Shown here in pieces: positions 27,771 to 35,869 of a stretch of 64,000 nt of DNA. The notes below the pieces were generated by a model, which was given only the letters and a program-made list of their open reading frames with translations, was not told the DNA's origin and ran no database searches. The stretch spans positions 558,001-622,000 of the forward strand of contig CAVSEK010000004.1 in the NCBI GenBank assembly GCA_963726975.1, written 5' to 3'. This DNA comes from CAVSEK01 sp963726975 (lineage in GTDB: Bacteria > Actinomycetota > Actinomycetes > Mycobacteriales > SCTD01). Numbering within the stretch: the stretch's first letter is position 1; each line of letters opens with the position of its first letter. Position numbers and translations under genes: made by a program.

Positions 27771-28186
27771 GCCGGCGCAGCCCGCTCGCCACCGTCCTGC
27801 GGGTCGCCGAGCTGCGCGAGGCGACCGCCCGCGGGACCGTCGCCGCCGCCGCCGGGCTGGCCGCCGACGCCCGCCGCGAGCACCGGGGCCGGGTGGAGCG
27901 GCTCGCCGCGGCCGCCCCCGCGGGGCTCGACCTGGCGGGCACGGCCGCGGTCCTCGGCTGGCGGGCCGCTGCGGTGACCGAGGCCGCCACCGCGGTCGAG
28001 CAGGCCGACGCGCTGCGGGCGCACGCCGCCGCCGCGCACACCGACGCCGCCCGGCGCGCCCGGCTGCTCGCCGGCGTGGTCGAGCAGCACCGCGTGCAGC
28101 AGGAGGCGCTCCGGGTCACGGCCGAGCAGCGCACCGCGGACGACAGCAGCACCGCCCGGCACCTGCGCCGGAGGGCGGACCGGTGA
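27767..28186 (+). CDS. fliJ: flagellar export chaperone FliJ
   Basis: 139-residue, almost wholly helical, Ala/Arg-rich protein lying between fliI and the hydrolase gene. Start LATVLRVAELREATARGTVA resembles FliJ N-termini. FliJ binds FliI and escorts cargo chaperones. GTG 27767 overlaps the fliI stop. Call depends mainly on coiled-coil character and position. Confidence 0.8.
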   Translation: MSRRSPLATVLRVAELREATARGTVAAAAGLAADARREHRGRVERLAAAAPAGLDLAGTAAVLGWRAAAVTEAATAVEQADALRAHAAAAHTDAARRARLLAGVVEQHRVQQEALRVTAEQRTADDSSTARHLRRRADR

Positions 28187-29226
28187 GCCTGGCCGAGGTG
28201 CAGGCGCGGACCGCCGAGATCGAGGCGCGGCTGCGCGCGCTCACCCCGCAGGTGCTCGCCCGCCCCGCCGTCGCCAGCCGCAGCGGCGCGCCCGCGGTCT
28301 CCACGACCGGCACCTTCGCCACCGCCCTCGACAGCGCCCTCGACACCGCCCTCGACACCGCCCTCGACACCGTCGCCGGCCCCGCTCCCGCCGCGCCGAC
28401 GACCAGCCGCGGCGGCACCGACCTCGGGGCCAAGGCCGTCGAGCTGGCCCGCGCGCAGCTCGGCACCCCGTACCGCTGGGGCGGCAGCAAGCCGGGCGGC
28501 TTCGACTGCTCGGGACTGGTGCAGTGGACGTACGCCCAGCTCGGCGTCGCGCTGCCCCGCGTGTCGACCCAGCAGGCCACGGCAGGCGTCGCGGTGACGC
28601 CCGCGCAGGCCCGGCCGGGCGACCTCGTCTTCTTCGAGCGCGGCGCGGTCGACCACATCGGCATCTACGCCGGAGACGGGAAGTGGGTCGTCGCCCCCAA
28701 GACCGGCGACGTCGTCAAGGTGCAGGCGGTCGACCTGTCCAAGGCCACCGCCATCCGCCGCGTCGCCCCCGCCCCGGCCGCCGCGGTGACCGCCGCCGCC
28801 TCGTCCGCGTCGGGTCTCGCCGGGCTGCCCGCGGCCGGCCGGCCGTACGCCGAGCAGATCACCGCCGCCGCCCGGCGCGCCGGCATCGCCCCTGAGCTGC
28901 TGGCCGCGGTCGCCTGGTCCGAGTCGGGCTTCGACGCCTCGGCCGTCTCCCCCGCCGGCGCGGTCGGGCTGCTGCAGCTCATGCCGCGCACCGCCGCCGG
29001 CCTCGGCGTCGACCCGCGCGACCCCGCGCAGGCCCTCCAGGGCGGCGCGACCTACCTCGCGCAGCAGCTGCAGGCGTTCGGCGGGCGCACCGACCTGGCG
29101 CTGGCCGCGTACAACGCCGGGCCGGCGGCGGTCCGCAAGCACGGCGGGGTGCCGCCCTACGCCGAGACGCGGACGTACGTCGACCGCGTCCTCACCCGCT
29201 ACCGCTCCCTCGGAGGTGCGTCCTGA
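28183..29226 (+). CDS. bifunctional peptidoglycan hydrolase, NlpC/P60 plus lytic transglycosylase (FlgJ-like role)
   Basis: 347 residues. NlpC/P60 endopeptidase at about 80-185: catalytic Cys in PGGFDCSGLVQWTYAQLGV and His in RGAVDHIGIYAGDGKWVVAP. SLT transglycosylase at about 225-340: catalytic Glu in LLAAVAWSESGFDASAVSPA, then GAVGLLQLMPRTAAGLGVD and LALAAYNAGPAAVRKHGG. Both active sites look complete. No signal peptide or membrane segment, so export through the flagellar apparatus is inferred. It lies between fliJ and fliK in a coupled operon where other bacteria use FlgJ to open the wall for the rod. A 12-bp tandem repeat encodes its linker. Confidence 0.88.
   Translation: MSLAEVQARTAEIEARLRALTPQVLARPAVASRSGAPAVSTTGTFATALDSALDTALDTALDTVAGPAPAAPTTSRGGTDLGAKAVELARAQLGTPYRWGGSKPGGFDCSGLVQWTYAQLGVALPRVSTQQATAGVAVTPAQARPGDLVFFERGAVDHIGIYAGDGKWVVAPKTGDVVKVQAVDLSKATAIRRVAPAPAAAVTAAASSASGLAGLPAAGRPYAEQITAAARRAGIAPELLAAVAWSESGFDASAVSPAGAVGLLQLMPRTAAGLGVDPRDPAQALQGGATYLAQQLQAFGGRTDLALAAYNAGPAAVRKHGGVPPYAETRTYVDRVLTRYRSLGGAS
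28321..28368 (+). repeat. 12-bp coding tandem repeat in the hydrolase linker
   Basis: Four units of ACCGCCCTCGAC (one with AGC for ACC) encode TALD/SALD repeats just before the NlpC/P60 domain. In-frame, so copy-number change would only alter linker length. Confidence 0.85.
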
Positions 29227-30633
29227 CCGCCGCGACCGCGCTGCCCGTCGCCGTCGACGCACCACCGGCGCCGGCGCCGGCGCGCCCCGGCCGGGCCGCC
29301 GCCGGGCCGCCCTTCGCCGTGCTGCTCGCCGGGGTCGCCGCGGTCGGCAAGGGCGCGGGGGCGGTGCCCGCACCGGCACCGCACGACGGCCTGGTCGAGG
29401 AGCCCGTCGCGGCGGTGGGCCAGGACGTCGTGGCCGCCCTCGCCGCCGGGCTCGGCGTCGTCCCCGTGCCGGTGGCCCTGCCGATCGCCCTGCCGGTGGC
29501 CCTGCCGGTGGCCCTGCCGGTCGCCCTGCCGGTCGCGTCGCGGTCGACGCCCCGGGGATCAGCGCTGCCCCCGGCTCCCCCCCGCCCGGCACCCCCGCCG
29601 GGACGACCACGCCCAGCCCCGCCCGGCGGCCGGTGCCCCTGCTGCCCCTGCGCCGGCAGGCGTTCCCGCGGGAACGCCCGGGCCCGACGCGGCCACGCCC
29701 CTGCCCACGGCGGCCACCCCCGCTGCACCCGCGAGCCCCGCTGCCCCGGCGACCCCGGCAGGCGGTCCCGCCGGAACGGCGACGGCCGCGCCGGTCGGGG
29801 ACCCGGTCACGGCAGCCGCCCCTGCGACCGCCGTGGCCCCCGAGAGCGGCCCGGCCGCGGCGCCGTCGGGCCAACCCGCAGCGACGGCCGAGCCGTCGGC
29901 GACGACAGCCCCCGCGGCACCCGCGACGGCGGCCGACCCCGCGGGCGTGCGGGTCCCGGCCCCCCTGCCGGACGAGGCGAGCGCGATCCCCCCCTCCGCC
30001 GGCGGGGCCGACGTCCCCGCGGGGGCGACGCCTGCGGTGCTCGACCAGCCGGACGGCGGGCAGCCCTCGCAGCCCACGCCCGCAGGCCCGACCGCCGCGG
30101 CCCCCGCCGACCAGGTGCGGACGGCGCTCGCGGACGCGGCGCCCACAGCCACCGGCGTGACCACAGCGCCCGCACCGCTGACGACGCCCGGCCCGGCACC
30201 CGCCGAGCAGGTGCGCGCCGTACGCCCCGCCGTGCTCGAGCTCGCCCGCGGCCTGCGGACCGGAGCCCCCGGGCACGCCTCGCTCGTCGTGCGGCTCGAC
30301 CCGCCGGAGCTCGGGGCGGTGCTCGTCCGCGTGGTCGTGCGCGGCGACAGCGTCAGCGTCACCTGCCGGTCGGCCGACGCCGGGGCGGTCGGGGCGCTGC
30401 AGCAGCAGCGCGGCGACCTCGTCGACGTGCTGCGGCGCGAGGGGCTCGACCTCGGCGACTTCGACGTGCGGCACGACGGCGGGCCGCAGGCCCCCGGCCG
30501 GGACGCCCCGGGCGACCCGCGCGACCCCCGCCGGCCCGAGCCCGAGCGCGCCCGCCCCCGACCGGCGGCCGCGGCCGGTGGGCCGACCCGCGCCGACGAC
30601 GACCCGCCCCGCCGCCCCGGCACCTGGCTCTGA
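29223..30633 (+). CDS. fliK: flagellar hook-length control protein FliK (two frameshifts; CTG start proposed)
   Basis: FliK sets hook length and switches export substrate. The C-terminal Flg_hook domain is clear: ARGLRTGAPGHASLVVRLDP, PPELGAVLVRVVVRGDSVSV and LLRREGLDLG-like sequence. Before it runs a long Ala/Pro/Thr-rich ruler region. Frame changes near 29535 and 29645 link three frames. In the first frame no ATG/GTG is well placed; a CTG at 29223 has GGAGG 6 nt upstream and overlaps the previous stop, giving LTAATALPVAVDAPP and FAVLLAGVAAV. GTG 29319 is the alternative start. Confidence 0.8.
29466..29537 (+). repeat. 12-bp tandem repeat in fliK
   Basis: Six units of CTGCCGGTSGCC (S is G or C) encode VALP/IALP repeats in the FliK ruler region. 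The first frame change of fliK falls right at its end, so the array may have caused mis-assembly or replication slippage. Confidence 0.85.
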
Positions 30634-30693
30634 CCCGAGACCGACCCGGATCCGACCCGAGAGCGACCCGACCGTGACCCGACAGGAGAACCC

Positions 30694-31128
30694 GTGACCA
30701 GCCCCCTCGGCGCGACCACGAGCACGAGCAGCACGCCCGGCGCGAGCAGCAGCGCCGCGCTGCCCGGCGGCCAGCTCGGCAAGGACGCCTTCCTGCAGCT
30801 GCTCGTCGCGCAGATGAAGTACCAGGACCCGAGCAAGCCCACCGACTCGCAGGCCTACATGACGCAGCTGGCGCAGTTCACCCAGGTCGAGAAGCTCGAC
30901 GCGCTCGTCAGCGCGCAGGCCGACCTCGCCCGCTGGCAGCGCACGGTCGCCGGCCAGTCGATGCTCGGCCAGACCGTGACCGGCACCGGCCCGGACGGCA
31001 GCACCGTCACCGGCACGGTCACGTCCGTCTCCCTCACCGGCGACCCGCGGGTGCAGCTGGCCGGCGGCGGCTCACTGGCGGTCGCCGACGTCTCCAGCGT
31101 CGGGGACCCCGCGCCGAAGACCTCCTGA
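30694..31128 (+). CDS. flgD: flagellar hook assembly protein FlgD
   Basis: 144 residues. The N-terminal scaffold motif is LGKDAFLQLLVAQMKYQDPS then KPTDSQAYMTQLAQFTQVEK. A short C-terminal part, MLGQTVTGTGPDGSTVTGTV, covers a TUDOR-like piece; the larger FlgD Ig-like domain of enterobacteria is absent. An AGGAG site precedes GTG 30694. FlgD caps the hook during growth, which fits its place after fliK and before flgE. Confidence 0.93.
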   Translation: MTSPLGATTSTSSTPGASSSAALPGGQLGKDAFLQLLVAQMKYQDPSKPTDSQAYMTQLAQFTQVEKLDALVSAQADLARWQRTVAGQSMLGQTVTGTGPDGSTVTGTVTSVSLTGDPRVQLAGGGSLAVADVSSVGDPAPKTS

Positions 31129-31146
31129 CAGACCGCACGCGTACGC

Positions 31147-31188
31147 CACCCGCGTACGCCCTCAGCTCCCCGGGCGCCACGCCCGGGA
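31147..31188 (+). promoter_or_regulatory. possible inverted-repeat/CTCA promoter for flgE
   Basis: CACCCGCGTACGCC (31147-31160) abuts CTCA (31161-31164), as at flgN and fliC. A 16-bp spacer leads to GCCCGGGA, which departs from GCCGAY. A short CCCGGGC/GCCCGGG hairpin overlaps the spacer and could instead terminate the flgD transcript. Confidence 0.3.
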
Positions 31189-31284
31189 CGCACGACGGAC
31201 CGCCACGGACGCGGACCGCCGCAGGCCAGGACGGCCACCGCTCTGCTGCTCCCCGCAGCAGTCCTCCACGAGGTGGAACCGCTC

Positions 31285-32532
31285 ATGATGCGCTCGCTGT
31301 TCGCCGGGGTCTCCGGTCTGCGCTCCCACCAGACGATGATGGACGTCGTCGGTGACAACATCGCCAACATCAACAGCCCGGGCTTCAAGGGCAGCCGGGT
31401 CGTCTTCGCCGACACGCTGTCGCAGGTCGTGCGCGGCGGCAGCGGCGCGTCCGCCGCGCAGGGCGGCACCAACGCCGCGCAGATCGGCCTCGGCGTGCGT
31501 GCCGTCGCCGTCGACATGGTCAACACGCAGGGCCCGGTCCAGGCGACCGGCCGCCCGACCGACGTCGCGATCCAGGGCGAGGGCTACTTCGTCGTGCGCA
31601 GCGGCGGTGAGCAGCTGTTCACCCGGGCCGGCGCGTTCGGCTTCGACAACGCCGGCAACCTCGCGGACCCCAGCGGCGCGGTGGTGCAGGGCTGGCTCGC
31701 CGACCCGCTCACCGGCCTGGTCTCCGCCAACGGCCCCAGCGGGGACATCCGCATCCCGCTCGGGCAGAGCATCGCCCCGCAGGTCACCGGCAGGGTGCAG
31801 CTCGGCGGCAACCTGAGCTCCTCGGCGCTGAGCGACGGCACGAGCACGGTGAGCACCGCCGTCGGCGTCGTCGACAGCCTGGGCGCCACGACCCGGGTGC
31901 GGGTCGACTTCGTCAAGAGCGGCGACAACGCCTGGACCCTGCGGGCGTACGACGACGCGGGCACCCAGCTCGGCGGCGACGTCTCGCTGACCTTCAACGG
32001 CGCGGACGGCAGCCTCGACGACCCGGGGCCCATCACGTTCACGCTGCCCGGGCGCGGGGGCGCGACCGACACCACCTTCACCGCCGACTTCGGCACCCCC
32101 GGGGCGGCGCAGTCGCTCACGCAGTTCGGCGGCAGCAGCACCGCGAGCGCGCTCAGCCAGGACGGGTCGCCCACCGGCTACCTGCGCTCGTTCTCCATCG
32201 GAGACGACGGCTCGGTCAACGGCGTCTTCTCCAACGGCCGCCAGAAGGTCCTCGGACAGCTCGCGGTCGCCGGCTTCACCAACCCGGCGGGCCTGTCCAA
32301 GGCCGGCGGGGCGCACCTGCGGGCCAGCGCCGCCTCCGGCGCCGCGTCGGTGGGCCTGCCCGCCGAGCAGGGCCGCGGCTCGCTCACCGCCGGCGCGCTC
32401 GAGGGCAGCAACGTCGACCTCGCCCAGGAGTTCACCAACCTCATGATCGCCCAGCGCGGGTTCCAGGCGAACTCGCGGATCATCAGCACCAGCGACGACC
32501 TGCTGCAGGAGCTCGTCAACCTCAAGCGCTAG
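31285..32532 (+). CDS. flgE: flagellar hook protein FlgE
   Basis: 415-residue hook subunit. N-terminus: MMRSLFAGVSGLRSHQTMMD and VVGDNIANINSPGFKGSRV. The rod/hook core has GPVQATGRPTDVAIQGEGYF. C-terminus: EGSNVDLAQEFTNLMIAQRG and NSRIISTSDDLLQELVNLKR. ATG 31285 is preceded by GAGGTGG; GTG 31273 is an alternative. It is the only FlgE/F/G-type gene here; no separate FlgF or FlgG rod gene is present. It ends with a strong hairpin, so it is probably a single-gene unit. Confidence 0.94.
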   Translation: MMRSLFAGVSGLRSHQTMMDVVGDNIANINSPGFKGSRVVFADTLSQVVRGGSGASAAQGGTNAAQIGLGVRAVAVDMVNTQGPVQATGRPTDVAIQGEGYFVVRSGGEQLFTRAGAFGFDNAGNLADPSGAVVQGWLADPLTGLVSANGPSGDIRIPLGQSIAPQVTGRVQLGGNLSSSALSDGTSTVSTAVGVVDSLGATTRVRVDFVKSGDNAWTLRAYDDAGTQLGGDVSLTFNGADGSLDDPGPITFTLPGRGGATDTTFTADFGTPGAAQSLTQFGGSSTASALSQDGSPTGYLRSFSIGDDGSVNGVFSNGRQKVLGQLAVAGFTNPAGLSKAGGAHLRASAASGAASVGLPAEQGRGSLTAGALEGSNVDLAQEFTNLMIAQRGFQANSRIISTSDDLLQELVNLKR

Positions 32533-32538
32533 TCGTCG

Positions 32539-32568
32539 GCCGGGCGGCGGGGTCCCCCGCCGCCCGGC
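32539..32568 (+). terminator. strong terminator hairpin after flgE
   Basis: A perfect 14-bp stem, arms 32539-32552 and 32555-32568, with a minimal TC loop lies 6 bp after the flgE stop. Comparable in strength to the fliC terminator. Confidence 0.82.
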
Positions 32569-32650
32569 GCGCTGTCGTCCGGCACGGGCGTCGCGTCGCA
32601 CGGCGGGCGTGCGGTCACCGCCGTCGGCCGGGGCACGTACGTGCGCAGGT

Positions 32651-32672
32651 GCGTTGCGCGCGAACGCAACGC
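32651..32672. promoter_or_regulatory. palindrome GCGTTGCG-N6-CGCAACGC, unknown operator
   Basis: Perfect 8-bp arms separated by CGCGAA. A third half-site, CGCAACGCG, lies at 32695-32703. The clustered half-sites look like a dimeric regulator site. No copy was noticed elsewhere in the window. Confidence 0.45.
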
Positions 32673-32827
32673 GCGCCTCGACGGTGCGTCCCGGCGCAAC
32701 GCGTCGGACGGGACACGTGCCTCCGGGACCGCGTCCGGCCGCGGACCGGGCGGGCGATCGCCCGCGCGCTCTGCGCCGGCGAGGGGCACGGTCGGGGGTC
32801 CGTACGCCTCCCGGCACGCCGGCGGAC

Positions 32828-32869
32828 CACCCCGGTCGGGTGACAGCGCGTAGCCGGTGTGAAGCCTGA
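32828..32869 (+). promoter_or_regulatory. weak copy of the flagellar inverted-repeat promoter, flbD-motA-motB
   Basis: CACCCCGGTCGGGTG (32828-32842) is followed 22 bp on by GCCTGAGG. The palindrome is good, but the downstream -10 is one base off GCCGA and no CTCA is present. The start codon is 77 nt further. Confidence 0.3.
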
Positions 32870-32945
32870 GGAGGTTCCGGCCGACACGGAGAGTGTCGAC
32901 CAGCAGGACGCCGGTCGCCGACGACCGCCTCATGGAGGAGCAGCC

Positions 32946-33251
32946 GTGATCCGCCTGACCCGTCTGAACGGTGGCGTGATGCACCTGTCCGCCGACCTCG
33001 TCGCCCTCGTGGAGGCGCACCACGACACCGTCGTGACGCTCCTGGACGGCAAGACGTACGTCGTGCTCGAGACCGCCGAGCAGGTCGTGGACCTCGTCCG
33101 CGACTTCCGCGCGAGCGTGCTGGCCGCCGCCGAGGAGCTGCGCGTCGGCCGAGCGCCGGAGCCCGCGGCGCGGCTCGTCGTGCTGCGCCCCGAGGGCGCC
33201 GCCGATCCCGCGACCACCGCCGGTGCCGGCACGAGCGGGACGGGGCGCTGA
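32946..33251 (+). CDS. flbD: FlbD family flagellar protein (SwrD-like)
   Basis: 101 residues starting IRLTRLNGGVMHLSADLVAL, the FlbD/SwrD signature, followed by TVVTLLDGKTYVVLETAEQV. In Bacillus the SwrD homologue increases motor power and lies in the same place before motor genes. The C-terminal 35 residues are variable. A GGAGGA site 6 nt upstream sets GTG 32946. It should not be confused with Caulobacter FlbD, an unrelated NtrC-type regulator. Confidence 0.88.
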   Translation: MIRLTRLNGGVMHLSADLVALVEAHHDTVVTLLDGKTYVVLETAEQVVDLVRDFRASVLAAAEELRVGRAPEPAARLVVLRPEGAADPATTAGAGTSGTGR

Positions 33252-33252
33252 C

Positions 33253-34053
33253 GTGGAGTTCGCCACGCCCGTCGGGCTCGTCATCGCCTTCGTCGCGATC
33301 TGCCTGTCGTACGTCATCGAGGGCGGCAGCCCGGTGGTCATCGTGTCCAACCCGGGCGCCCTCGTGCTCGTCTTCGGCGGCACCCTCGGGGTGGCCCTGG
33401 CGAGCAACAAGCTCAGCGACGTCGGACCGGGGGTGAAGGCGACCCTGTCGGTGCTCAAGCCCGGCAAGAAGGTCGACGGCGCCGCCGTCGTCGGGGAGCT
33501 CATGCAGTACGCCGACGTCGCGCGCCGCGACGGGCTGCTGGCGCTGGAGGAGAAGGCCAAGGAGGTCGAGGACCCGTTCCTCAAGCGCGGCCTCGAGCTC
33601 GTCATCGACGGCACCGACTCCAGCGAGGTCGCCGAGGTCCTCGACGCCGACATCGCGGCGATGAAGGAGCGGCACAAGGTCGCGGCCAAGTTCCACGCCG
33701 ACTGCGGGGCGTTCGCCCCGACCATCGGCATCATCGGCACGGTCCTCGGGCTCATCCTGGCGCTCTCGCACATGGAGGACCCGGCCGAGATGGGCCACGC
33801 CATCGCGGCCGCGTTCCTCGCGACCCTGTGGGGCGTCATGAGCGCGAACGTCTTCTTCCTGCCGGTGAGCAACAAGATGAAGCGCTCCTCGGCCGTCGAG
33901 GTGCAGTACCGCCAGATGGTCGTCGAGGGCGTGCTCGCCATCCAGGCCGGCGTGAGCCCCCGCGCCGTCGGGGAGAAGCTCAAGAGCCACCTGCCCCCGA
34001 CGGTGCGCGAGAGCGTCGGCGCGACACCGGCCGCCGAGCAGAAGGCCGCCTGA
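33253..34053 (+). CDS. motA: flagellar motor stator protein MotA
   Basis: 266-residue proton channel subunit with four predicted membrane segments: about 8-23, VLVFGGTLGVALASN near 40, GAFAPTIGIIGTVLGLILAL near 155 and AIAAAFLATLWGVMSANVFF near 185. The cytoplasmic loop carries charged residues that face FliG, and the Pro of the third segment (FAPTIG) is kept. GTG 33253 is 1 bp after the flbD stop. Partner gene motB follows. Confidence 0.95.
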   Translation: MEFATPVGLVIAFVAICLSYVIEGGSPVVIVSNPGALVLVFGGTLGVALASNKLSDVGPGVKATLSVLKPGKKVDGAAVVGELMQYADVARRDGLLALEEKAKEVEDPFLKRGLELVIDGTDSSEVAEVLDADIAAMKERHKVAAKFHADCGAFAPTIGIIGTVLGLILALSHMEDPAEMGHAIAAAFLATLWGVMSANVFFLPVSNKMKRSSAVEVQYRQMVVEGVLAIQAGVSPRAVGEKLKSHLPPTVRESVGATPAAEQKAA

Positions 34054-34057
34054 GCCG

Positions 34058-34915
34058 GTGCTCAGACGCCACCGCGCCGAGGACCACGAGGAGCACGAGA
34101 ACCACGAGCGCTGGCTCGTCTCGTTCGCCGACATGATGACGCTGCTCATGGCGACGTTCCTGATGATGTACTCCATCTCGGTGCTGGACCTCAAGAAGTT
34201 CGAGACCTTCCAGCAGGCCTTCACCCAGGGGGTGGGCAAGAACACCCACCAGCTTCCCAGCGAGGGCGCTCCCCCCGAGGGCGAGCCGCGCGACGTGCCG
34301 ATCGGCGCGAAGGACGGCACCCCCGACCCGTCGCCGGCGCCGATCCCGCCGAGCACCGGCGAGGTGCTCGCCCGCGAGGACCTCGACGAGCTGCGCACCC
34401 AGGTCGAGGCCGCCGTGGCGGCCGCCGGGCTGCAGTCGGAGGTGCAGGTCGCGATGGACCCGCGTGGCCTCGTCCTCTACGTCACCAGCGGCGTGCTGTT
34501 CGCTCCCGGCGAGGGCCGCCTCAGCCCCACGGGCCTGCGCCTGCTGCACGACCTCGGTCCGGTGCTCATCTCCATCGGCAACGACCTCGTCATCGAGGGG
34601 CACACCGACAGCCGGCCGATCAGCACCCCGGAGTACCCCACCAACTGGGAGCTCTCGACCGCCCGCGCGACCGCGGTGCTGCGCGACCTGCTCGCCGCCG
34701 GTGTCACCGCGCCGCGGCTGTCGGCCGCCGGCTACGCCGACACCCGGCCGCGCGACAGCGGGACCGACGAGGAGGCGCTGGCGCGCAACCGGCGGGTCGA
34801 CATCGTCGTCGAGGCGCCGCCCGAGGCGGCCACCGCCCCACCCGCCGCCCCACCCGCGGCCCAGCCCGCGTCCGCCCCCGCCGCGCCCGAGCCCGCGCAC
34901 GAGGGCGGGCACTAG
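34058..34915 (+). CDS. motB: flagellar motor stator protein MotB
   Basis: 285 residues. The single TM with the proton-carrying Asp25 is RWLVSFADMMTLLMATFLMM. The peptidoglycan-binding OmpA domain has VLFAPGEGRLSPTGLRLLHD, VIEGHTDSRPISTPEYPTNW and ELSTARATAVLRDLL. The C-terminal tail is Ala/Pro-rich. GTG 34058 follows motA by 4 bp. The upstream linker contains a plug-like helix. It anchors the stator to the wall. Confidence 0.95.
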   Translation: MLRRHRAEDHEEHENHERWLVSFADMMTLLMATFLMMYSISVLDLKKFETFQQAFTQGVGKNTHQLPSEGAPPEGEPRDVPIGAKDGTPDPSPAPIPPSTGEVLAREDLDELRTQVEAAVAAAGLQSEVQVAMDPRGLVLYVTSGVLFAPGEGRLSPTGLRLLHDLGPVLISIGNDLVIEGHTDSRPISTPEYPTNWELSTARATAVLRDLLAAGVTAPRLSAAGYADTRPRDSGTDEEALARNRRVDIVVEAPPEAATAPPAAPPAAQPASAPAAPEPAHEGGH

Positions 34916-35026
34916 CGGCCGGGAGCACGAGCACCCCGGACCCGTCCGGACGTAGTCACTCGGGGTGGTCCGAGAATGGCCCGTCGGAGCGGTCCGGGCC
35001 CGGACCGGGCCCGACGATGGACAGGC

Positions 35027-35869
35027 GTGCCCGCCCCTGACCTGTTCGACTTCCGCGAGCCGCTGCCGATGCCGGCCGGCGCGGAGCGGCTGGTCGCCGG
35101 GCTCACCGACGCCGCCCCCCGCGTCGGCCTGCTGCTCGGCGCCGCCGCCGGCCGGGCCCTGCCCGTGCGCTGCGGCGGGGTGCGCCGCGTCGCGCTCGTC
35201 GAGGTCGCGACCGACGGGGACGTCTGGGTGCCGCTGGAGTGCGGGCTCGCCGGCAGCTGCCTGCTCGTGCTGCCCGCCGAGAGCGCCGTGCGCCTCGCCG
35301 ACCTGCTCATGGGCGGCACCGGCGAGACCGCCCCCCGGCCGACCACCCGGCTCGAGCAGTCGGTGCTGCTGCGCCACGTCGTGCCCGCCCTCTGGCCGCT
35401 CGCGACGGCCCTCGCCGACGCGGGGGTCACCGGGCTGCAGGCCGGGCCGATCAGCGACGACCCGCTGCCGACCGGCACCGGCGAGGTCGTCGCCGTGCTG
35501 CTCGAGGCGGTCCTGCCCGCCGGCGGCGAGGCGACGCTCGTGCTGTGCCTGCCCGCCCGCTCCCTCCTGCCGGCCGGCCCGGAGCGCCCCACGGCCGTCG
35601 CCGGCCCGGCCGCCGACGTGCTCGGCAGCGTGCCCGTCACCGTCGCGCTGCGCCTGCCCGGCGCCACGGTGGCCGCCGCCGACCTCGCCGAGCTCTCCCC
35701 CGGAGACGTCCTGCGGCTGGACGGCGGGGCGACCGCCGAGCTGACCGGGCTGCTGCCGCTCGGCGGCGCGCGGGCCGGCGAGGACCTGCCCGTGCTCACC
35801 GCCACCCTCGGCCGGCGCGGACGCCGTCGCGCCGTCGTCGTCCACGAGCTGCTCGGAGACCCGTCATGA
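35027..35869 (+). CDS. fliM: FliM-like motor switch protein lacking the CheY-binding N-terminus
   Basis: 280 residues. It begins PDLFDFREPLPMPAGAERLV, which resembles the YDFRRP region of FliM after the N-terminal peptide, so the short CheY-P-binding motif (LSQxEIDxLL) of canonical FliM is missing. The middle domain has LLMGGTGETAPRPTTRLEQS, typical of FliM_M, and the C-terminal SpoA segment is VPVTVALRLPGATVAAADLA. GTG 35027 follows a weak GGACAGG site. Upstream ATG 34976 would add 17 unconserved residues. It overlaps fliN. Confidence 0.8.
   Translation: MPAPDLFDFREPLPMPAGAERLVAGLTDAAPRVGLLLGAAAGRALPVRCGGVRRVALVEVATDGDVWVPLECGLAGSCLLVLPAESAVRLADLLMGGTGETAPRPTTRLEQSVLLRHVVPALWPLATALADAGVTGLQAGPISDDPLPTGTGEVVAVLLEAVLPAGGEATLVLCLPARSLLPAGPERPTAVAGPAADVLGSVPVTVALRLPGATVAAADLAELSPGDVLRLDGGATAELTGLLPLGGARAGEDLPVLTATLGRRGRRRAVVVHELLGDPS

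Larger units (their letters stand above)
32533..32945. other. 413-bp intergenic region between flgE and flbD
   Basis: No ORF here looks real. From left to right it holds the flgE terminator (32539-32568), a palindrome GCGTTGCG-N6-CGCAACGC with an extra half-site, and a CACCCCGGTCGGGTG inverted repeat at 32828-32842 like the flagellar promoter element. The last 75 bp lead into the flbD ribosome site. It is the largest regulatory space in the flagellar island. Confidence 0.7.

Noticed and set aside
29216..30160. Arg-rich open frame starting at the fliK ribosome site
   Set aside because: Only a short middle part of it matches the FliK ruler composition; its start and end are out of frame with the conserved Flg_hook domain.
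34957..34967. CACTCGGGGTG upstream of fliM as another copy of the flagellar repeat
   Set aside because: Arms are short and imperfect, and no GCCGA or CTCA lies at the proper distance on either strand.
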